Below, in pieces: positions 25,742 through 33,978 of a DNA stretch of 64,000 nt. Position 1 is the first letter of the stretch; each line of letters starts with the position of its first letter. The notes below the pieces were generated by a model, which saw nothing but the letters and a program-made list of their open reading frames with translations, did no database searches and was not told where the DNA came from. The DNA comes from JBPYFK01 sp051984675 (GTDB lineage Bacteria > Actinomycetota > Actinomycetes > Mycobacteriales > Pseudonocardiaceae): assembly GCA_051984675.1 (NCBI GenBank), contig JBPYFK010000020.1, positions 1 through 64,000 on the forward strand, in the 5' to 3' direction. The position numbers and the translations under genes were made by a program.

Positions 25742-26613
25742 GCCCTGGCCACCCTTTCGCCACCGTTGGTGTCGCTGCCGTCGATATCGCTTCCGTCGAT
25801 ATCGCTTCCGTTGCGCGCCCGCAGCATGCGTCGTGCCAGCGGGACGTCGTTGTAGCGGCCCGCATCGAGGTCACGGCCGTGCCGCACGCGCACCGCGCGG
25901 TCGGCCAGCGCCGGCAGGCAGCGCGCGAACCGGATCATCACGTCGCCCCACCGGGTGGTCCCGGTGTTCTGCGGCGCCCTCGCACTCGTCAGCGTCCGCA
26001 GGATGGTGCGCACGACGTCGTCGACCCGTTCGGCCGGCACCTTGCCCTCCAAACTGATGCCAGCGGACTCCGGTCCACGGTGGATCGGCGTGCGCACGTA
26101 GCCGGGGTAGACCGTGCTGACCTGGATGCGACCGCCGTACTCGACGCGCAGCGAGTCGGCATAGGCGGACAGCCCTCGCTTGCTGACCGCGTAAGCCGCC
26201 GCGAACGGGAACGGCACGAACGCCAGGCCGGACGCGACGAAAACCGCCCGTCCGCGCGAGCGCACCAGAGCGGGCAGTGCCGCGGACGTCACCCGCCATG
26301 CCCCGAGCAGGTTGACGTCGAGGGTCCTGCGCACCGCCTCGTCCATGCCGGCCCCGGTCTCGCTGGGCAGCCCGACGCCGGCGTTGTTGACCACGGCGTC
26401 CAGGCCGCCCAACCGCTCGACGGCCTCAGCGACCGCACTGGCCACGGCGGCGTCATCGGTGATGTCGCACTCGAGCACGCCTTCGGCGGCGACACGATCC
26501 AGGCCGATCACCTCGGCTCCCTGCGCCCGCAACGCTTCGGTCGTCGCGGAGCCGAACCCTCCGGCCGCGCCCGTGATCAGCACTCGCCTGTTTCGGAGCG
26601 AGATTCCCGCCAT
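25738..26613 (-). CDS. Short-chain dehydrogenase/reductase (SDR)
   Basis: 291 residues from ATG 26613 (AGGTGG Shine-Dalgarno; the GTG at 26625 overlaps that site). Classical SDR: cofactor loop TGAAGGFG, acidic residue GLDRV after strand 2 (prefers NAD(H)), NNAG, catalytic Ser in VASGLAF, and YAVSK (Tyr-x3-Lys), then PGYVRT. The C-terminus has a short repetitive tail (GSDIDGSDIDGSD) encoded by a 15-bp tandem repeat. It is the first gene of the SDR-AurF operon, divergent from a TetR gene that shares its promoter region and operator. Confidence 0.88.
   Translation of the reverse strand: MAGISLRNRRVLITGAAGGFGSATTEALRAQGAEVIGLDRVAAEGVLECDITDDAAVASAVAEAVERLGGLDAVVNNAGVGLPSETGAGMDEAVRRTLDVNLLGAWRVTSAALPALVRSRGRAVFVASGLAFVPFPFAAAYAVSKRGLSAYADSLRVEYGGRIQVSTVYPGYVRTPIHRGPESAGISLEGKVPAERVDDVVRTILRTLTSARAPQNTGTTRWGDVMIRFARCLPALADRAVRVRHGRDLDAGRYNDVPLARRMLRARNGSDIDGSDIDGSDTNGGERVARA
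25778..25807. repeat. 15-bp tandem repeat inside the SDR gene 3' end
   Basis: CCGTCGATATCGCTT is present twice in tandem (25778-25792, 25793-25807), in frame, giving a GSDID-GSDID tail. It looks like a recent slippage expansion in a dispensable C-terminal tail. Confidence 0.85.
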
Positions 26614-26646
26614 CGGCCACCCCACCTGTGTGCCTCATCCCGTTGT

Positions 26647-26663
26647 TGTTACCACTGGTAACA
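26647..26663. promoter_or_regulatory. Palindromic operator in the SDR/TetR divergent promoter
   Basis: TGTTACCACTGGTAACA is a perfect 7+3+7 inverted repeat, ideal for a TetR dimer. It covers the spacer upstream of the TetR gene's -10-like TACTTT (26666-26671) and lies 34 nt upstream of the SDR start, so one bound dimer could repress both directions. Confidence 0.8.
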
Positions 26664-26678
26664 GTTACTTTGGGTAGC

Positions 26679-27470
26679 GTGATTCCCCTCTCAGATTCTG
26701 TCAAGGGCACCGAACCGGTAAAGGAGCCACGAGACGCCCGGCGTGAACGCTGGCGGGAGCACCGTGCCCAGCGCCGGGCCGAGTTCGTCGAGGCCACGGT
26801 TCGGGCGCTGGCCAAGCACGGCCCCGACGTCGGCATGGACGAGATCGCCGCCGAGGCCGGTGTGAGCAAACCGGTGCTCTACCGCCATTTCAGCGACAAG
26901 GCGGATCTGTACGTGGCCGTCGGCCAGTGGGGCACGGACATGCTCATGGAGCGGCTGGCCCCGGCACTGTTCGAGCCCGGCAGCGTCAACCAGAAGATCC
27001 GAAGCGTGCTCGACGCCTACCTCGGCACGATCGAGGAGTACCCGCACCTCTACCGCTTCGTCGTACGCAAGAGGTTCGCCGACCGCGGCACGGAAGCAGA
27101 CCCGGTGTCGGCGGAGAAGAACGAGATCGCCGCCATGCTGTCGCGACTGCTCGGGACCTACCTCCGGGCGTTCGGGGTCGACTCCGGCGGCGCCGAACCG
27201 TGGAGCCACGGCCTGGTCGGGATGGTGCAGCAGGCCGGCGAGTGGTGGCTGGAACGCCAGTCCATGAGCCGCGAGGACCTGACGAAGTATCTGTCACAGG
27301 TCATCTGGCACAGCATCGACGGGGTGCTGCGCTCCGGCGGCATGGTGCTCGACCCTGACGAGCCGATCGACGGTTTCCTGGAACTGCGGGTCGTCGACGA
27401 CGCCGACTCGGCTGGTCAGGGCAGCGCGGCCGCGGAGACGACCACCGAAGGCGGCGACGAGACCGCGTGA
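26679..27470 (+). CDS. TetR family regulator of the SDR-AurF operon
   Basis: 263 residues from GTG 26679, which is 7 nt after TACTTT (leaderless pattern). Unusually basic lead (RDARRERWREHRAQRRAEF), then HTH VGMDEIAAEAGVSKPVLYRHFSDKADLY, a helical ligand domain and a negatively charged disordered tail (about 30 residues, DDADSAGQ...EGGDETA). Divergent orientation and the shared perfect palindrome at 26647-26663 make it the likely local repressor. The longer frame to 26628 would start inside the operator. Ligand unknown. Confidence 0.88.
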   Translation: MIPLSDSVKGTEPVKEPRDARRERWREHRAQRRAEFVEATVRALAKHGPDVGMDEIAAEAGVSKPVLYRHFSDKADLYVAVGQWGTDMLMERLAPALFEPGSVNQKIRSVLDAYLGTIEEYPHLYRFVVRKRFADRGTEADPVSAEKNEIAAMLSRLLGTYLRAFGVDSGGAEPWSHGLVGMVQQAGEWWLERQSMSREDLTKYLSQVIWHSIDGVLRSGGMVLDPDEPIDGFLELRVVDDADSAGQGSAAAETTTEGGDETA

Positions 27471-27542
27471 GCACGCTTCCGCTTGCCGTGGCCGTGCGGG
27501 CACACGGCAAGCGGTCGCGATGCGATCGGGTGGATGTGCCGG

Positions 27543-27770
27543 TCAGCTGACGCCGAAACCGACGCGGCCGGACGACGACGGGCCGATCTCCACGTAGGCC
27601 ACCTTGCTGGCCGGGATGATGTAGCGCCGCCCCTTCTCATCGACCAGCGACAGCATGCCCTCACTCTTCTTCAGCGCGTCGGCGACCAGCGACTCCACCT
27701 CGTCCTGGGACTGCCCGCTGGAGAGCGCCAGCTCGCGTGGGCTGTCCACGACGCCGATCTTGACCTCCAC
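27543..27770 (-). CDS. DUF3107 family protein
   Basis: 75 residues beginning VEVKIGVVDSPREL and ending VAYVEIGPSSSGRVGFGV, an actinobacterial family (Rv3208A/TB9.4 type). GTG 27770 is preceded by GGAGG with 6 nt spacing and matches the family start, so the ORF back to 27794 is over-extended. The protein is small, soluble and beta-rich, of unknown biochemical role. It keeps its mycobacterial place beside the TetR gene, although strand relations differ by locus. Confidence 0.9.
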   Translation of the reverse strand: MEVKIGVVDSPRELALSSGQSQDEVESLVADALKKSEGMLSLVDEKGRRYIIPASKVAYVEIGPSSSGRVGFGVS

Positions 27771-27864
27771 GCCGAACCTCCGTTGCAGACTCACGTTTCC
27801 GACAGGTGCTGCCAGGCTAACCCAGCATCAGCCGCCACCGGGCACGAACACCCGCCACTGATCG

Positions 27865-28659
27865 TCAGCCGAGCCCAAGGCGGGACATGCGCTTGGTGTG
27901 GCTGTTCTGCAAGCGACGGAACAGGGCGGCGATACCGGCCAGGTCCCCGGACCCGCGAATGATCAACTCGGCCAGGGCGTCGCGCTCGGCGACCACGTGC
28001 TGCGCCTGGGTCACCGCCTCCCCCAGCAACCGCCGGCCCCACAGCGTCAACTTGTCCCGCAGCGACCGGTCGTTGGCGCAGGCCGCCCGCACTTCGCGTT
28101 CGGCGAACGCGGAGTGGCCGGTGTCGGCGAGTACGGTCAGCACGAGCTGCTTGGTCGTCGAGTCCAGCCAGTTGGCGACCTCGCGGTAGAAGTCCGCGGC
28201 AAGCCCGTCACCCACATATGCCTTGACCAGCGATTCCAGCCAGGAATGCGGAGCGGTGGAGGCGTGGAACGCGTCGAGCGCGGTGGCGAACGGGCGCATC
28301 GCCTCCTCGACGGCGACGCCGCGTTGTGCGAGTCGTTCCTCCAGGAGCCTGTAGTGCCCGATCTCCGCGGCGGCCATGCTCGCCAGCGCCGCGCGCCCGG
28401 TCAGCGTGGGGGCACTGCGGGCGTCCTCGGCCAACCGGTCGAACGCCGACAGCTCGCCGTAGGCCAGCACCGCGAGAAGGTCCACCACGCCCTGTTCGTA
28501 CTGTTTCGGATCATACTGTCCGGAGCCGAACGGTTGGGCTTGCTGTTCGTCCCGCGACCGCTGCTGCTCGCGTTCCTGCTGCGCGGATGCGCGCTGGTCA
28601 GCCTGGTCTCGTTCACTGGTCTCGCCCGCCCTGACCGCACTGTGCTCCGCGTCGCTCAT
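27865..28659 (-). CDS. Ferritin-like fold protein (MiaE-like hydroxylase family)
   Basis: 264 residues from ATG 28659, which follows TAGGCT by 7 nt (leaderless pattern). A charged Gln/Glu/Arg-rich lead precedes a four-helix bundle with possible diiron ligands (AYGELSAFDRL, AAEIGHYRLLEERL, DFYREVANWLDS, DTGHSAFAEREVR). Related proteins are annotated as tRNA-(ms2io6A)-hydroxylase-like or ferritin-like in actinobacteria (Rv3210c position). Metal binding and a redox role are inference; the E-x2-H pair (AAEIGHYR) is suggestive. The extended frame up to 28941 is discarded. Confidence 0.82.
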   Translation of the reverse strand: MSDAEHSAVRAGETSERDQADQRASAQQEREQQRSRDEQQAQPFGSGQYDPKQYEQGVVDLLAVLAYGELSAFDRLAEDARSAPTLTGRAALASMAAAEIGHYRLLEERLAQRGVAVEEAMRPFATALDAFHASTAPHSWLESLVKAYVGDGLAADFYREVANWLDSTTKQLVLTVLADTGHSAFAEREVRAACANDRSLRDKLTLWGRRLLGEAVTQAQHVVAERDALAELIIRGSGDLAGIAALFRRLQNSHTKRMSRLGLG

Positions 28660-29174
28660 ACCCCGGAGCCTAGTCGCGGGCGCGACCGCCAATCTCGCGA
28701 CACGGCTCACAGCCGGCGCGAGTCGCGGCGTCGACCAGGTAGCATGGCGAAAAACGAACTGGTGGGCGTTGGCTTCCTCCGCGAACGAGTACGCCCGATG
28801 CGTTCGACATCCTGCGGTGAGCTGGCCTGCGGGGGCCGCCCCAGGGGACGCGCGACAGCACGGGAGAAGCCCGCCAGCAGAAAGTGGGACAGCAGGCGTC
28901 GGCGTGACGAAGTCCATGCGACTGGCGGATCCGCTGGTCACGCATCGGCGCTGGGAACACGACGGCGCTGGTTCAACAACGCTGGTTCAACAACGAGGTG
29001 CGCGCAACAACGTCGGACCCGGTCACACAGCACCGAGCGCGGCAAGAGCGATCCTGTTCCGGGAAGGTCTTGGACCGTCGGGAGGTCCTCGGACCACCGA
29101 GCAGGTCCTTGGGAGGCCATCACGCCGCGGGGGAGTGACAGCGTGGTCCGCCCGCCCGACCGCCGGGCGCGGCC
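28660..29174. other. Long intergenic region / presumed leader of rhlE
   Basis: 515 bp between the divergent ferritin-like gene and rhlE. TAGCAT at 28740-28745 could be a plus-strand -10 box, giving a leader over 400 nt long. It holds a tandem 14-bp repeat (28967-28994) and GC-rich segments (for example GGTCTTGGACCGTCGGGAGG near 29068-29087) that can pair locally. DEAD-box helicase genes often have long autoregulatory leaders. No small protein with convincing content was found. Confidence 0.5.
28967..28994. repeat. Tandem 14-bp repeat in rhlE leader region
   Basis: GCTGGTTCAACAAC occurs twice in tandem (28967-28980, 28981-28994), about 180 nt before the rhlE start. Confidence 0.85.
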
Positions 29175-31025
29175 GTGCGCGCCAGCACGAGAGAGGCGAT
29201 CATTCTGACGGTCACCAACAACCGGGCGACAGACGGCCCGAACACAAACACCCAGGACACTGGGGACGCCCAGAACACTTCCGACAATCCGCACCACCCT
29301 GCCGCCGAAGGCGAGGCGGGCCTGGTCGACGCGGTCGCGTTGGAGCACAGCGATCACGGCGCACCCGAGGTGAGCGCGGACGCCGCGCCGCCCTTGCGCG
29401 CGGGCACCCTCGACAAGCCGGACACGCCGACCTTCGCTGAACTCGACGTCCAGCCCGACGTCGTCCGGGCACTGCGCGACGCCGGCATCGAGCACACCTT
29501 CGCCATCCAGGAACTCACCCTCCCGCTGGCGCTGCGCGGCGAGGACATCATCGGGCAGGCCCGCACCGGCACCGGCAAGACGCTCGCCTTCAGCGTGCCC
29601 ATGCTCCAGCGCCTGCAGTTGCCCGGTGACGGCACACCCCAGGTACTGATCGTCGTCCCGACCCGGGAACTGTGCGTCCAGGTCTCCCGCGACCTCACCG
29701 AGGCCGGCAAGCACCTCGGCGTGCGCACCCTCTCGGTCTACGGGGGCCGCCCGTACGAGCCGCAGATCGCGGCCCTGCGCAAGGGCGTCGACGTGGTCAT
29801 CGGCACCCCCGGCCGGCTGCTCGACCTGGCCGAGCAACGGCACCTGGTGCTCGGGAAGGTGCGCGGCCTGGTGCTGGACGAGGCGGACGAGATGCTCGAC
29901 CTCGGCTTCCTCCCCGACGTCGAGCGCATCCTGCGGATGGTGCCCGAGCAGCGCCAGACCATGCTGTTCTCCGCGACCATGCCGGGACCGATCCTCAAAC
30001 TGGCCCGCGCGGTGATGCAGCAACCCACCCACATCCGCGCCGAGCAGGCCAACGAAAGCGCGATCCACGAACGCACCCGGCAGTTCGTCTACCGGGCCCA
30101 CGCCATGGACAAGGACGAGCTGATCGCCCGAGTCCTGCAGGCCACCGACCGCGGTCTGATGATGATCTTCTCTCGCACGAAGCGCAGCGCTCAGCGGCTG
30201 GCGGACGAACTCGCCCAGCGCGGTTTCGCCGCGGCTGCCGTGCACGGCGACCTGGGCCAAGGCGCCCGCGAGAAGGCGCTGCGCGCGTTCCGGTCCGGCA
30301 AGATCGACACCCTGGTGGCCACCGACGTCGCCGCACGCGGCATCGACGTCGAAGGCGTCACCCACGTGATCAACCTGCAGTGCCCGGACGACGAGAACAC
30401 CTACGTGCACCGCATCGGCCGCACCGGCCGCGCCGGCCGCGAAGGCGTGGCGATCACGCTGGTGGACTGGGACGAGGAATCCCGCTGGAAGATGATCAAC
30501 GACACGCTGGGGCTGGGACGGCCCGAGCCGGTCGAGACGTACTCCACGTCGGAGCACCTGCACAGCGACCTCGCCATCCCCGCCGACGCCACCGGCCGGC
30601 TGCCGCTGTCCAAGCGCACCCGCCCCGGCCTGGACGCCGAGGCCGACGAGGACGACGCCACCGGTCCCCGCAGGCGCGGCAGGACCCGTGGACGCTCACG
30701 CGGCGGACGCACCGGGTCGAGTCGCGGCGCCGCCACCCGTAGCGGCGCGGGACGCGGCGGATCGGCGGGCCAGCAGCACCCGGCCAGCCGTTCCGAGGAC
30801 GCCGAGCCCGCCGGCACCCAGGGCGTCGACGAGACCCGCCCCGCCGGGCGCCGCCGCAGGCGGCGGACGCGGGGCGGTGAGACCGTCGACTCGGCGCCGC
30901 AGGCCGCCGACGCCCCGGCGGGCGACAGCCCGAGCCCGGGCCGGCTGCGCCGGCGCGGCCGGACCCGCGGAAGCGGGTCCGCGCGGGCCGCGCTCGGCGG
31001 CGCCGGGGAGCCGGCGGACGCCTGA
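29175..31025 (+). CDS. rhlE: DEAD-box ATP-dependent RNA helicase RhlE-like
   Basis: 616 residues as drawn. Helicase core: TFAELDV Q-motif region, ARTGTGKT (I), PTRELCVQ (Ia), GTPGRLLDL (Ib), DEADEM (II), SAT (III), IFSRTKRSAQRLADEL (IV), ATDVAARGIDV (V), HRIGRTGRAGR (VI). The C-terminal 130 residues are an Arg/Gly-rich RNA-binding tail (RRRGRTRGRSRGGRTG and similar). It unwinds structured RNA in ribosome assembly or decay. The start is uncertain: GTG 29175 is the frame start, but a GAGAGG site near 29192 points to a later codon (ATT/CTG near 29204-29207). Two strong hairpins follow the stop. Confidence 0.9.
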   Translation: MRASTREAIILTVTNNRATDGPNTNTQDTGDAQNTSDNPHHPAAEGEAGLVDAVALEHSDHGAPEVSADAAPPLRAGTLDKPDTPTFAELDVQPDVVRALRDAGIEHTFAIQELTLPLALRGEDIIGQARTGTGKTLAFSVPMLQRLQLPGDGTPQVLIVVPTRELCVQVSRDLTEAGKHLGVRTLSVYGGRPYEPQIAALRKGVDVVIGTPGRLLDLAEQRHLVLGKVRGLVLDEADEMLDLGFLPDVERILRMVPEQRQTMLFSATMPGPILKLARAVMQQPTHIRAEQANESAIHERTRQFVYRAHAMDKDELIARVLQATDRGLMMIFSRTKRSAQRLADELAQRGFAAAAVHGDLGQGAREKALRAFRSGKIDTLVATDVAARGIDVEGVTHVINLQCPDDENTYVHRIGRTGRAGREGVAITLVDWDEESRWKMINDTLGLGRPEPVETYSTSEHLHSDLAIPADATGRLPLSKRTRPGLDAEADEDDATGPRRRGRTRGRSRGGRTGSSRGAATRSGAGRGGSAGQQHPASRSEDAEPAGTQGVDETRPAGRRRRRRTRGGETVDSAPQAADAPAGDSPSPGRLRRRGRTRGSGSARAALGGAGEPADA

Positions 31026-31073
31026 GGCGGCCTCCCGGCCGCCGCAGGGCGGCGCCCGCCTGGTGCGGGCGCC
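31026..31073 (+). terminator. Double hairpin terminator of rhlE
   Basis: Directly after the stop: GGCGGCC-TCCC-GGCCGCC (31026-31043), then GGCGCCCGC-CTGGT-GCGGGCGCC (31051-31073, 9-bp perfect stem). A weaker third hairpin (CGGCG-GCTT-CGCCG) follows at about 31077-31091. No T-tract. Confidence 0.8.
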
Positions 31074-31251
31074 CAGCCGGCGGCTTCGCCGGGCGCCGGG
31101 GCGGCTTCCGGCCCGCCGGAGGCGGTTGGCGGCGGATACCGGAGGCGGTAGTCGCGCGCCTGGCGCACGGCCCGGCGGATGCCGGAGGTGAACGCCGCTC
31201 AACTAGGGTGGGAAGCCGCCTGAAAGATCCGCTCGTCGGGAGTGTCCAGAC

Positions 31252-32475
31252 GTGGTACCGCCGGAACGGCGCACTAAGGCCGACATCGCCGCCGTGGCGC
31301 TGATCACGATCGCAGTGCTCGTGACGAGCCTGCTCATCTGGCAGCACAGCGATGTCCGGGCGACCGTGTCGCAGCCGTCGCCGGTACCGGTGGCCCACCC
31401 TCCCGAACCGGCGGTTCCGCCGGCCACACTGCACGAGGCGTGGCGCGCGCCCAGCCCGGCCACTCCAGGACCCGTCGTCGCCGGTCCAGCGGTGATCTCC
31501 GCCTCCGGCGGCGACGTCGTCGGCCGCGATCCCGCCACGGGCCAGGTCCGCTGGCGGTACGGCCGGAACCTGCCGCTGTGCACGGTCGGCGCCGCCTGGG
31601 ACCGCGCGATCGCCGTGTACCGCAAGCAGACCAACTGCAGCGAGGTCACCTCCCTGCGGGGGGTGAACGGTCTGCGCGGTCCGCAGCGCAACGACGACGC
31701 CGCGTTCGGGACCCGCCTGCTCTCCGATGGCACGTACGTCACGGCGACCGGAAACCGGCTGATCGACGTGTGGCGGTCGGACCTCGTCCAAACCACGCAG
31801 TACGGCCTGCCCGTCGACCTCAAGAACCCGGACAACAACCTCAAACGCCCGGGCTGCGCCTACACCTCGACGGCGGTCGGGGACTCCCGGGTCGGGATGA
31901 TCGAGAAGTGTCCCGGGGACATCGGTGACCGGGTCACCGTGATCCGTGCCAAGCCGCAGGACGAGGAGAAACCGGAAGAGGTCCTCAGTACCGTCGTGGG
32001 TGGCCACGACGCGAGCGTCGCGGCGGTCACCGCCAGCCGTGTCGCGGTCGTGCTGCACGACCAGGGCAAGTTGCTGATCTTCAACTCCACCGGCGCCCTG
32101 GAGAGCCAGTACCCGGTCCGGCTTCCGTTGCCGGCGCCGAACCAACCACCCCCACCGGGCGGGGTTCGCGTGGAGGCCACAACGATCACGTCCAACGCGA
32201 TCTACTGGTACACGGGCGTCGACACGCTCGCGCTCTCCCCGCTCAACCTCCAGCCATTGTGGACAGCCCCGGACACGCTCGGCCCCGGCGTCCCGTTCGG
32301 CGGGCGGCTGATGCTCCCTGTCCACGACGGGATCGCCGTACACGACCCGCGCACCGGGCTGCGGGAACGGGTCATCCCAGCCGACCGAGGGAACTACCAG
32401 GGTCCGGTGCCACTCAACGCCGTGGGTGACGTGCTCCTGGAACAGCGTGGCGACACGCTTGTCGCCCTGCGCTGA
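31252..32475 (+). CDS. Membrane-anchored PQQ-like beta-propeller protein
   Basis: 407 residues: a short cytosolic lead, one TM (IAAVALITIAVLVTSLLIW) and an extracytoplasmic propeller with repeated GxDxxTGxxxWRY-type strands (GRDPATGQVRWRYGR; HDPRTGLRERVIPA). Cysteines NLPLCTV, TNCSEV, GCAYTS and EKCPGD may form two disulfides. It is the Rv3212 counterpart by order, just downstream of rhlE. The function is unknown; such propellers usually scaffold envelope assemblies, as BamB does. GTG 31252 follows GGGAG; a TAGGGT promoter-like hexamer lies at 31204-31209 after the rhlE terminators. Confidence 0.8.
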   Translation: MVPPERRTKADIAAVALITIAVLVTSLLIWQHSDVRATVSQPSPVPVAHPPEPAVPPATLHEAWRAPSPATPGPVVAGPAVISASGGDVVGRDPATGQVRWRYGRNLPLCTVGAAWDRAIAVYRKQTNCSEVTSLRGVNGLRGPQRNDDAAFGTRLLSDGTYVTATGNRLIDVWRSDLVQTTQYGLPVDLKNPDNNLKRPGCAYTSTAVGDSRVGMIEKCPGDIGDRVTVIRAKPQDEEKPEEVLSTVVGGHDASVAAVTASRVAVVLHDQGKLLIFNSTGALESQYPVRLPLPAPNQPPPPGGVRVEATTITSNAIYWYTGVDTLALSPLNLQPLWTAPDTLGPGVPFGGRLMLPVHDGIAVHDPRTGLRERVIPADRGNYQGPVPLNAVGDVLLEQRGDTLVALR

Positions 32476-32502
32476 TCGTCACCGTCAGGGCCGCATACCC
32501 CG

Positions 32503-33069
32503 TTACTGCAACCACCAGATCCACAACACGCCGATCACGACCACCAGGACGCCTGGGGCGGCCAACGTGCCGATCACGTCGCGGCGGCGGTCGGCCAGTG
32601 CCTGCAGCCCCAGGGCCATGGCTCCAGCGACGAAATGCCCGGTCACCACAGAGACACCGGGTCCGTACATGCGGTGGCCGTCGGCGAAGAACTGTGCCAC
32701 CAGCAGGCCGAAGGCCACCACGACGAGCCCGAACGCGAGTGTCCCGGTGAGCCCGCGCAACCACCCCAGGCGCGGGTTGGCCGCCCGAGCCGACTGGTGC
32801 TCCTGGTCACGAACGGGCCGACGGTCACGAGCGGGCCGACGGTCACGGGCGGGATGACCGTCACGCGACGGGTCGAAACGCCGTGTCGCGGGCCGTTGCG
32901 ACCGTTGACCGCCGGGCGAGTGCGGCGGTCGGGGCTGATACGGCGGCCGTTGTCCATACGGCGACCGGGGCGGATGCGCCGGCTGCCGCCACTGTTCACC
33001 GGGATGTGCCCGCATGGAGTCGTCCTCGTCAGGTCCGGGTGGTCCGAAGTGCTGGGGTGGTTGCCGCAT
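32503..33069 (-). CDS. Small membrane protein with proline/arginine-rich cytosolic N-terminus
   Basis: 188 residues from ATG 33069 (MRQPPQHFGPPGPDEDD), 8 nt downstream of the nuclease stop, so the genes form an operon. The first 100 residues are a disordered Pro/Arg/His stretch with an 18-bp (6-residue) in-frame tandem repeat (RDRRPA). Three TM helices follow (LTGTLAFGLVVVAFGLLVAQF; FVAGAMALGLQAL; APGVLVVVIGVLWIWWL). No family recognised. The longer frame to 33345 overlaps the nuclease gene and is rejected. Confidence 0.75.
   Translation of the reverse strand: MRQPPQHFGPPGPDEDDSMRAHPGEQWRQPAHPPRSPYGQRPPYQPRPPHSPGGQRSQRPATRRFDPSRDGHPARDRRPARDRRPVRDQEHQSARAANPRLGWLRGLTGTLAFGLVVVAFGLLVAQFFADGHRMYGPGVSVVTGHFVAGAMALGLQALADRRRDVIGTLAAPGVLVVVIGVLWIWWLQ
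32810..32863. repeat. 18-bp in-frame tandem repeat
   Basis: Three head-to-tail 18-mers (CGAACGGGCCGACGGTCA at 32810-32827 and two variants to 32863) encode repeated R-D-R-R-P-A units in the preceding membrane protein. Confidence 0.8.
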
Positions 33070-33076
33070 GTGCGCC

Positions 33077-33913
33077 TCATGCCCGCAGAAGCGACCACGG
33101 GGGCAGGTCTGGCGCGGCCTGTCGCCCTTCCGGGCAGTGTGCCCGGAACTCGCAGGACGAGCAGTGCCAACCCGTGCGGGGTGGGAAGAGCTCGTCCACA
33201 TCGCCACTACGCTCCTCCACCGCGTCCGTGGCGTCCTGGAACTCGCCCGCGACCCGCTCCGCGTACTGCCGGTGCTCGTTGAGGGTCTGCTCCGTGTGCT
33301 CCCAGGCCAGCACACGCCCGGTGGGCAGGTGGTGCAACTCGACACGGTGGGCGGGCCGGTGGAAGGTGCCCCGCACGGCCAGCACGTACAGCGCCAACGA
33401 CAGCGAGTTCCGGGCGTCGGCGTCGGTCAGGTCGCGACGTCCGGTCTTGTAGTCGACGACGACGAGTTCGTCGCCGCGCTGGTCGACGCGATCGACCCGA
33501 CCTTCCGCGATGATCGTGCCGCTGGACACCGACACCCATCGCTCCACCGCGACTGTCCGCACGTCCGGGTCGAGCTGGTTGACGTAGCTCGTCAGCCACT
33601 GCTCGGCGCGTCGGCGGTACTCGGCGGCCTGCGCTGGGTCGGCGAACCCGTCGCTCTTCCAGTGCCTGCGCAGCAGGATCACCGCACGCTCCGCCGTCCG
33701 CTGCTCCGGGGGCAGGTCGAACAGCTCCCGCAGGACGACGTGCACGACGGCCCCCAGCGTGCTGTGCGCCCACGGCCCGCCCCGGCTCGGGGGCGGCCGG
33801 TCGACGTACGTCATCCGATACCGGCGGGGGCAGTCCAGCCAGGTCGTCAGGCGCGCCGGGGTGACCCGCACCAGCTTGCGCGGAATACCTTCGAGTCCGA
33901 GCTGCCCTTGCAC
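33077..33913 (-). CDS. PD-(D/E)XK nuclease, RecB/Cas4-like
   Basis: 278 residues, a stand-alone RecB-type nuclease: TTWLDCPRRYRM (first cysteine and CPRRY motif), ALGAVVHVVLREL-like helix with the metal-ligand His (GAVVHVVL), GRVDRVD, VVVDYKTGRR (D and K of PD-(D/E)XK), LALYVLAV (QxxxY-like, glutamine replaced by leucine) and CSSCEFRAHCPEG at the end. The four cysteines (one N-terminal, three C-terminal) match the 4Fe-4S staple of Cas4, AddB and RecB-like exonucleases. GTG 33913 lies 7 nt after TAGTGT (leaderless pattern). No CRISPR or cas genes are nearby, so a repair or RNA/DNA end-processing role is more likely. Confidence 0.87.
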   Translation of the reverse strand: MQGQLGLEGIPRKLVRVTPARLTTWLDCPRRYRMTYVDRPPPSRGGPWAHSTLGAVVHVVLRELFDLPPEQRTAERAVILLRRHWKSDGFADPAQAAEYRRRAEQWLTSYVNQLDPDVRTVAVERWVSVSSGTIIAEGRVDRVDQRGDELVVVDYKTGRRDLTDADARNSLSLALYVLAVRGTFHRPAHRVELHHLPTGRVLAWEHTEQTLNEHRQYAERVAGEFQDATDAVEERSGDVDELFPPRTGWHCSSCEFRAHCPEGRQAAPDLPPWSLLRA

Positions 33914-33978
33914 TCACACCACACTACGCAGTCCCCCGCCGAGGCACCGCTTCCCCCCACGCGCGACACGCATGCGAT

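Noticed and set aside
28769..29440. 223-codon plus-strand frame in the rhlE leader
   Set aside because: No family content, overlaps rhlE in another frame, composition like a shadow frame.
33077..33913. Cas4 of a CRISPR system
   Set aside because: No array and no other cas gene in the window; stand-alone RecB-like nucleases of this form are common in actinobacteria.
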